Assembly (NCBI GenBank): GCA_017961765.1
Contig: JAGCWQ010000223.1
Coordinates: 1 to 61,172, forward strand
Length of the DNA stretch: 61,172 nucleotides
Direction: 5' to 3'
Origin: Paludibacteraceae bacterium
GTDB lineage: Bacteria; Bacteroidota; Bacteroidia; Bacteroidales; Paludibacteraceae
The notes under the pieces are model-generated. The model ran no database searches. It was not told the DNA's origin and saw only the letters and a program-made list of their open reading frames with translations. This document shows positions 56,611-61,172 of this stretch, one piece after another (positions within the stretch are counted from its first letter, which is position 1; every line of letters begins with the position of its first letter). A program made the position numbers and the translations under genes.

Positions 56611-57215
56611 TACTTGGTTCCTCCTTCTTCTGTTTGTCCGTTAGAAATGTTTGGTCTCTTAGGAAGCTTGAAGAAATTCTCCAACTTGATCTTCCTTTGG
56701 AGCTGCATCATGCCATAGAGCATGGCCTCTGGTCTTGGAGGACATCCTGGAACGTAAACGTCAACAGGGATGATCTTGTCAACGCCGTTCACTACATGGT
56801 ACGACTCTTTGAACGGACCGCCTGAGATGGAGCATCCACCCACGGCGATGACATATTTAGGTTCTGCCATTTGGTCGTAGAGACGCTTGAGTACGGGAGC
56901 CATCTTGTAGGTGATTGTACCTGATACGAAGATGACGTCGGCCTGACGAGGTGAGTTACGGGTGACCTCCCATCCGAAGCGAGCGAAGTCGTGTCTTGCG
57001 GCAGCTACGCACATGAACTCGATACCGCAGCAGCTCGTGGCGAATGTGAAAGGCCATACGGAATTGGAGCGTCCCCAGTTGATAAGGTCGTCCAACTTTT
57101 CCGTGACGATGTTCAAACCTTCTTTCTGGAGTTCTTCAATGTACTTCTCCAAGTACTCGTTGTCCTTGAAGTCCTCCGTCTTCATGCTTTTGATCTTGAT
57201 GTCTTTTACTTCCAT
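56610..57215 (-). CDS. nuoB: Complex I subunit B (cluster N2)
   Basis: 201 residues from the ATG at 57215, which overlaps the last codons of nuoA; the frame is open to 57326, but that would put 120 bases inside nuoA. Cluster N2 ligands are Cys62-Cys63 (SCCGIEFM), Cys128 ([10 protein letters not shown]) and Cys158 ([10 protein letters not shown]). N2 passes electrons to the quinone. Confidence 0.95.
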   Translation of the reverse strand: MEVKDIKIKSMKTEDFKDNEYLEKYIEELQKEGLNIVTEKLDDLINWGRSNSVWPFTFATSCCGIEFMCVAAARHDFARFGWEVTRNSPRQADVIFVSGTITYKMAPVLKRLYDQMAEPKYVIAVGGCSISGGPFKESYHVVNGVDKIIPVDVYVPGCPPRPEAMLYGMMQLQRKIKLENFFKLPKRPNISNGQTEEGGTK

Positions 57216-57559
57216 TCTAACGCTCCTTTCTTCCATGCATAAGCCAATCCGAGAACGAGAATAAACAAGAAGAACAAGACGCTGCATATTCCGACCGCAC
57301 CTAAGCTCTTCATGATGACTGCCCATGGGAACAGAAGGACTGTCTCCACGTCAAACATCAAGAATAGGATGGCAAACAAGTAGTAGCCTACTTTGAATTG
57401 CATCCAAGATGTGCCTCGGGTCGGGATACCACATTCGTATGGCTCTCCTTTTTGCTCATTGGTTGAACGCGGTGATATTAGCATCGCGATAATCAACGCA
57501 GCAGAAACCAGAATTATAGCCGTAAGGAATACGACTATGAAGATTTCACCTTGACTCAT
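57206..57559 (-). CDS. nuoA: Complex I subunit A
   Basis: 117-residue, three-helix membrane subunit and first gene of the operon. The loop after helix 1 ([40 protein letters not shown]) holds the conserved acidic pair. No convincing promoter consensus was found in the 45 bases before it (57560-57604); it may start further upstream and read through, or use an atypical promoter. Confidence 0.94.
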   Translation of the reverse strand: MSQGEIFIVVFLTAIILVSAALIIAMLISPRSTNEQKGEPYECGIPTRGTSWMQFKVGYYLFAILFLMFDVETVLLFPWAVIMKSLGAVGICSVLFFLFILVLGLAYAWKKGALEWK

Positions 57560-57605
57560 TTTGTTTATTTATTTGTTAATATATTGTTTGTTCGTTTTTT
57601 ACAAA

Positions 57606-57656
57606 AAAATCCATGGCAACCATCGTCCCCGTTTAGGGGTGATTGCCATGGATTTT
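57606..57656 (-). terminator. Strong terminator-like hairpin between the small ORF and nuoA
   Basis: AAAATCCATGGCAA (57606-57619) and TTGCCATGGATTTT (57643-57656) form a perfect 14-bp stem; CCCC/GGGG (57627-57630 with 57636-57639) forms a nested stem. On the minus strand a T7 run follows, so it ends the 58-codon ORF transcript or attenuates entry into nuoA. Confidence 0.8.
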
Positions 57657-57831
57657 ATAGGTATAGCATGATTGGAACATACACATCGCCATAAGCATTG
57701 TGTTTGTCTGTCGTTTGTTCTTTTTTGAAATTGATGCCATCCTTTTTTTTATTGTTAGTGCAAATAGGAGAATCGGCGACTTCGTTATGAAGGGCTTCTT
57801 GTATCTGGTTTACCATTTTTTTAGAGGTCAT
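57655..57831 (-). CDS. Small protein of unknown function (58 aa)
   Basis: A 59-codon frame from the ATG at 57831 to the TAA at 57655. The product is hydrophilic and Lys/Asn-rich (QIQEALHNEVADSP, TNNKKKDGINFKKE), ends with YVPIMLYL and has one Cys. The stop lies at the foot of a strong terminator hairpin, which is how a real gene ends. A possible promoter (TTTG complement at 57971-57974, 20 bases, then AAATTTGC) is 110 bases upstream. No family recognised; chance cannot be excluded for a frame this short. Confidence 0.4.
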   Translation of the reverse strand: MTSKKMVNQIQEALHNEVADSPICTNNKKKDGINFKKEQTTDKHNAYGDVYVPIMLYL

Positions 57832-58294
57832 GTCGCCTTCTGTTAGGGAAGGGGCTTTTGGCTTCTTTTATCTACCTTGCTCGGGTCGTTTCTTGGCTCG
57901 GACAAATGATGATTTGGATTGAATAAACCACTATTTGCAACGCAAATTTGTAAAAGTTATTTGAGTTCACCAAATAATTTTATCTATAAATATGGAATTG
58001 TTGAAAACTGAAATAGTGCCTTTTGTCTACCCAAATCGCTGGAAAAATTATTGATTTTGCCTCGTTGCTGACGCTATGTATAAAAAGGTTGATTTTTTTT
58101 GTCAATTTGAAACTTCTTGCACACGTAATGTGTTATTGTGCGTTTTTGCTCTTCTTCCGAAGGATTTTTTTGTGGGCGATTGGCCGGATGCAAAAAATTG
58201 TTTTTGGATGGGAATGGGGGCTTTTTTCGTCTGTGGACGCATAAGAATGTTGGTTTGGTGGGGTCGTGAGGAAGAGGGGAAAACGAAGGATGGA
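57832..58294. other. Gene-free stretch
   Basis: No supported gene on either strand. A 73-codon plus-strand frame (58023-58244) lacks a promoter and any familiar sequence. The stretch is AT-rich on the left with the palindromic run GCAAATTTGTAA near 57942-57952. Confidence 0.4.
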
Positions 58295-58303
58295 GTGAAA
58301 AAA

Positions 58304-58334
58304 GAAGAGGCGGAGTGGTTTGCTCCGTCTCTTC
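58304..58334 (-). terminator. Terminator of the nucleotidyltransferase-galE unit
   Basis: GAAGAGGCGGAG (58304-58315) pairs with CTCCGTCTCTTC (58323-58334), one G-U pair; the minus strand continues TTCTTTTTT. Confidence 0.88.
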
Positions 58335-58357
58335 CGATAGAATATCTGTTTTGCCTA

Positions 58358-59404
58358 TTATTTGTTTGCGGCTTCGCGTCTCTCTTTTAGCTTCAATTCC
58401 CAGTTCCATGCTGAGCGGAGCGTCTCTTCCAACGGAGTGTCGGCCTTCCATCCGAGTTCCTTGTTGGCCAGGGCGGTGTCGGCCCAGACTTGAGTGATGT
58501 CGCCGTCTCTGCGTGGGGCTATCTCGTAAGGAACATTCACGCTGGTTGCCTTTTCGAAAGTCCGGATGATTTCCAAGACGGAGACGCCTCGTCCCGTACC
58601 GAGGTTGAATGCCTCGATGTTCTTCTTGTTCCGATTCTCTAGAAGTCGAGCTACGGCGTTGACATGGGCCTTCGCCAAATCTACGACATTGATGTAGTCG
58701 CGGATGCAACTTCCGTCAGGCGTGTCGTAGTCGTTTCCGAATACGCGCAACCTTTCACGGATGCCGATGGCTGTCTGCGTGACGAAAGGAAGCAGGTTGT
58801 TCGGGATGCCGTTAGGCAACTCTCCAATTTCTGCACTTGGATGTGCTCCGATTGGGTTGAAGTATCTCAAGAGGATGCACTTCATGTTGGAGTAGGCATT
58901 GACCACGTCGGAAAGGATGGTCTCGCTCATCTGCTTTGTGCTTCCGTAGGGGGAAGTGGCCGGTTTGATAGGGGTCTTCTCCGTTACTGGGAGCTCGTCA
59001 GCTTGTCCATAAACGGTACAAGAGGAGGAGAACACGAAGTTGTCTATCTTGTATTTGCGCATCAATTCCACCAAATTGATGAGGGTGAGGAGGTTGTTGC
59101 GGTAATAGAGCAACGGCTTCTCGACCGATTCTCCAACAGCCTTGCTTGCGGCAAAGTTGATGATGGCTTTGATGTCAGGGTATTTCTCGAAAAACCTATC
59201 TAATGAAGTGTAATCTTTGCAGTCGATGTTCTCGAAGATAGGGGTGACACCCGTGATCTTCTTGATGCCGTCCAATACGCCGATGTTGGAATTGGATAGG
59301 TTGTCGACGATGATGGGCTCGTAGCCAGAATTGATGAGTTCAACTACGGTGTGCGAACCGATATAGCCCGTTCCTCCCGTAACTAGTATGCGAGTTTTCT
59401 CCAT
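58358..59404 (-). CDS. galE: UDP-glucose 4-epimerase
   Basis: 348-residue extended SDR that interconverts UDP-glucose and UDP-galactose. NAD site VTGGTGYIGSHTVVELINSGYEPIIVDNLSNS (8-39), catalytic SSSCTVYGQADELPVTE and SPYGSTKQMSE (Tyr-x3-Lys), substrate loop RYFNPIGAHPSAEIGE. Six bases after the nucleotidyltransferase gene, so the two are co-transcribed. Supplies UDP-galactose for glycan synthesis. Confidence 0.95.
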   Translation of the reverse strand: MEKTRILVTGGTGYIGSHTVVELINSGYEPIIVDNLSNSNIGVLDGIKKITGVTPIFENIDCKDYTSLDRFFEKYPDIKAIINFAASKAVGESVEKPLLYYRNNLLTLINLVELMRKYKIDNFVFSSSCTVYGQADELPVTEKTPIKPATSPYGSTKQMSETILSDVVNAYSNMKCILLRYFNPIGAHPSAEIGELPNGIPNNLLPFVTQTAIGIRERLRVFGNDYDTPDGSCIRDYINVVDLAKAHVNAVARLLENRNKKNIEAFNLGTGRGVSVLEIIRTFEKATSVNVPYEIAPRRDGDITQVWADTALANKELGWKADTPLEETLRSAWNWELKLKERREAANK

Positions 59405-59410
59405 TTCTTG

Positions 59411-60316
59411 TTAGAATAATTTAGAAGGGTAAACACCCTCCTTGATGAGGTTTTCAATCTTGGCTACAACAGAATCCCTATCTTCTTTATAAGTTACACC
59501 AAACCAATGGCATGGGGTCTTCATCACTTCGATGGTAGCCGTTTTTGTTTGGATGAGTTTGTTCACCATGGTCGGAATACCATACTCTGCCTTGATATTG
59601 TCTGCGTTAGCTTTCAGGAATGCCTTGAAGTCTTCTTCCGAGTGGACGAAGTAGTCGGGGGTGAATCCCCACATGTTCATGGATACAGGCAAGTTCTCGT
59701 CGATTTCCTTGTATTCGCCTGTCGTTTGGTCTTTGTGGACTACGACATTGCCTTTCCGTTGTACCTCGTAGTGCTCGACTACGGTAGTCAATTTGTTGTT
59801 GCTGTCTGTGCTGCAGACACCACGGGAGACATGTCCGCTCTCCGATAGGGTGTTGCCCAAGCGGTAGCCTACCATGCAGTATTGGTTCTGTTTGCCCTCC
59901 ATGGCATTCAGTGCGTCGGCCAAGATTTGGAAACTCTCTTTCCCGTAGAAGTCGTCGGCGTTGATGACGGCGAATGGCTCTTTTACGGCATCTTTGGCTA
60001 CCAAGATGGCATGGTTGGTTCCCCAAGGTTTGACGCGCTCTGGGTTGCGTGAGAAGCCAGCTGGGAGAGAATCCAATTCTTGAAATACGATTTCCACCTT
60101 GATGGCATCCTTATATTTGCTGATTACCTTTTCTTTGAAGTCTTGCTCAAATGCGTGGCGAATGACGAATACGACTTTCCCAAATCCTGCACGGATTGCG
60201 TCGAAGATGGAGTAGTCCATGATGGTTTCTCCGTTCGGACCGAGTCCATCCAACTGCTTTAAACCGCCGTAACGGCTTCCCATACCCGCTGCCAAAACTA
60301 ATAAAGTTGGTTTCAT
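59411..60316 (-). CDS. Sugar-phosphate nucleotidyltransferase
   Basis: 301-residue GT-A-like transferase. N-terminal LVLAAGMGSRYGGLKQLDGLGPNGE is the nucleotide-binding signature (G-x-G-T/S-R), followed by NADDFYGKESF with the metal-binding Asp pair. It lacks the C-terminal beta-helix of GlmU. Substrate not clear; UTP or a hexose-1-phosphate is possible given the galE neighbour. Confidence 0.85.
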   Translation of the reverse strand: MKPTLLVLAAGMGSRYGGLKQLDGLGPNGETIMDYSIFDAIRAGFGKVVFVIRHAFEQDFKEKVISKYKDAIKVEIVFQELDSLPAGFSRNPERVKPWGTNHAILVAKDAVKEPFAVINADDFYGKESFQILADALNAMEGKQNQYCMVGYRLGNTLSESGHVSRGVCSTDSNNKLTTVVEHYEVQRKGNVVVHKDQTTGEYKEIDENLPVSMNMWGFTPDYFVHSEEDFKAFLKANADNIKAEYGIPTMVNKLIQTKTATIEVMKTPCHWFGVTYKEDRDSVVAKIENLIKEGVYPSKLF

Positions 60317-60381
60317 CTGATTTGCGTGTTTAATGGTTGTCAGGCTTTTCGTCCTAACAACTGGTTTTACTTAATTGCCCG

Positions 60382-60413
60382 CAAAATTAGGATAATAAAT
60401 ATTTTCTACCAAA
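60382..60413 (-). promoter_or_regulatory. Promoter of the nucleotidyltransferase-galE unit
   Basis: On the minus strand TTTG (60410-60413), 20 bases, TAATTTTG (60382-60389) followed by C: full consensus. Confidence 0.8.
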
Positions 60414-60546
60414 GGTTTTTTGATGGAATTGGGGCAGGAAGGGAAAGAATTGATGTTTGTGACGGACAACTTTCTCTCCCGTCCCTTGTGGTTTATGACG
60501 AATCTTCGTGGAGTGCGTTTCAGTGAAACTATCCACGGAGGAATCC

Positions 60547-61172
60547 TTATTTTTTCAAATACTTCTCCAACCTATCCATGCCTATTTTGATGTTCTCTAT
60601 GGAGTTGGCATAGGAGAAACGCACGTACCCTTCGCCATTGGAGCCGAAGTCGATGCCAGGGGTGATGCCGACGTGGGCATTTTCCAAAACGTCGAAAGCG
60701 AATTTGTAGGAGTCGTTGGAGAATCGTTTGGCGTTGCAGAAGATGTAGAATGCGCCTTGTGGTTCTTTCTCGATGACGAATCCCATCTTGCGGAGCCTGT
60801 CGATCATGTAGATCCTGCGTTCGTTGTAGATGGCCCTGCGCTTCTCTACGTCTGGTTCTGAATCCCTTAGGGCGGCGATGCCGGCTTGTTGGGCGGTACT
60901 TGGTGCGCAGATGAAGAGGTTCTGTTGGAGTATCTGTAGCGACCGCATGTATTCTTTGGGTGCGATGAGATAGCCTAATCGCAGACCTGTCATGGCGTAT
61001 CTCTTGGAGAATCCGTTGAGGACGAATGCGTTGTCTGTGAATTCGAGTACGGAGCGGGCGCGTCCGTTGTAAACTAATCCGTGGTAAATCTCGTCAGAGA
61101 TGATGGGAATGCCTATTTTGGCCAACTCTTCGTAAACAGAGTCGTTTACGAGCGTGCCGGTGGGGTTCATCG
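60547..61172 (-). CDS. Class I/II (fold-type I) aminotransferase, C-terminal part
   Basis: At least 208 residues; the frame continues past the window edge and the first Met in view belongs to the NPTG motif, not the start. NPTGT, ISDEIYHGLVYNG (Asp and Tyr that hold PLP) and NGFSKRYAMTGLRLGYL (Lys that binds PLP) identify the AspC/MalY-like class. Substrate not clear from this part. Confidence 0.9.
   Translation of the reverse strand, partial: MNPTGTLVNDSVYEELAKIGIPIISDEIYHGLVYNGRARSVLEFTDNAFVLNGFSKRYAMTGLRLGYLIAPKEYMRSLQILQQNLFICAPSTAQQAGIAALRDSEPDVEKRRAIYNERRIYMIDRLRKMGFVIEKEPQGAFYIFCNAKRFSNDSYKFAFDVLENAHVGITPGIDFGSNGEGYVRFSYANSIENIKIGMDRLEKYLKK

Noticed and set aside
58074-58709. A 211-codon minus-strand frame overlapping galE
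   Set aside because: It runs through the galE terminator and overlaps galE in another frame, with Arg/Ser-rich sequence.
1-61172. tRNA, rRNA, CRISPR arrays, insertion sequences, prophage
   Set aside because: Looked for by eye on both strands; no cloverleaf with T-loop, no regular short repeats, no transposase or integrase found. Small RNAs cannot be excluded.

Overview
The window comes from a Bacteroidales-type chromosome (phylum Bacteroidota). The evidence is a type IX secretion C-terminal sorting domain at the left edge, a UpxY-like NusG paralogue leading a surface-polysaccharide locus, a complex I operon with fused NuoCD and no NuoEFG, ilvC encoded with ilvD-ilvB-ilvN and an acyl-ACP thioesterase, and repeated matches to the Bacteroidota promoter (TTTG, 19-21 bases, TAnnTTTG). 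There are no convincing Shine-Dalgarno sequences. Leucine is mostly TTG in the core genes. No rRNA, tRNA, CRISPR array, transposase or integrase was recognised.

Layout. 1-2472: tail of a secreted T9SS cargo protein, then menB-menC (menaquinone). 2507-5194: a TPM-domain membrane protein interrupted by an in-frame TAA, and a membrane-anchored metallophosphoesterase. 5206-11737 (minus strand): the ilvD-ilvB-ilvN-thioesterase-ilvC branched-chain amino acid operon, preceded by what reads as a complete attenuator: a 19-residue leader peptide with LLL and VVV runs, a 10-bp antiterminator and an intrinsic terminator. 11830-30385: a capsule/exopolysaccharide operon (upxY, wzx, FrhB-like iron-sulfur protein, two pyruvyltransferase-family proteins, GT2, GT4 and GT8-like glycosyltransferases, a MenD-like ThDP enzyme, wzy, two left-handed beta-helix acyltransferases, a secreted parallel beta-helix protein). 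30638-33111: a separate radical SAM/SPASM plus glycosyltransferase unit with its own promoter and terminator. 33112-36644: gmd-fcl-manA for GDP-fucose supply. 36692-41324: lipid kinase, kdsA, hisS, then a carboxynorspermidine dehydrogenase-like gene.

41325-47500 is accessory. Its core is a tight three-gene cassette (42885-45759): a MotA/ExbB-like channel protein with a long helical tail, a MotB/OmpA-like partner and an HNH nuclease. This is the gene content of a Zorya type II anti-phage system and is the best candidate for an exciting system here. Around it lie a secreted protein of unknown function, small membrane proteins and a frameshifted STM3941-like gene.

47505-57559 (minus strand) is the nuoA-B-CD-H-I-J-K-L-M-N operon. 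Upstream of it is a 58-codon reading frame ending at its own terminator. The window closes (minus strand) with a sugar nucleotidyltransferase-galE pair and the C-terminal part of a class I/II aminotransferase.

Together the non-accessory genes support envelope building (capsule, GDP-fucose, Kdo, UDP-galactose), anaerobic respiration (menaquinone, complex I) and branched-chain amino acid synthesis.
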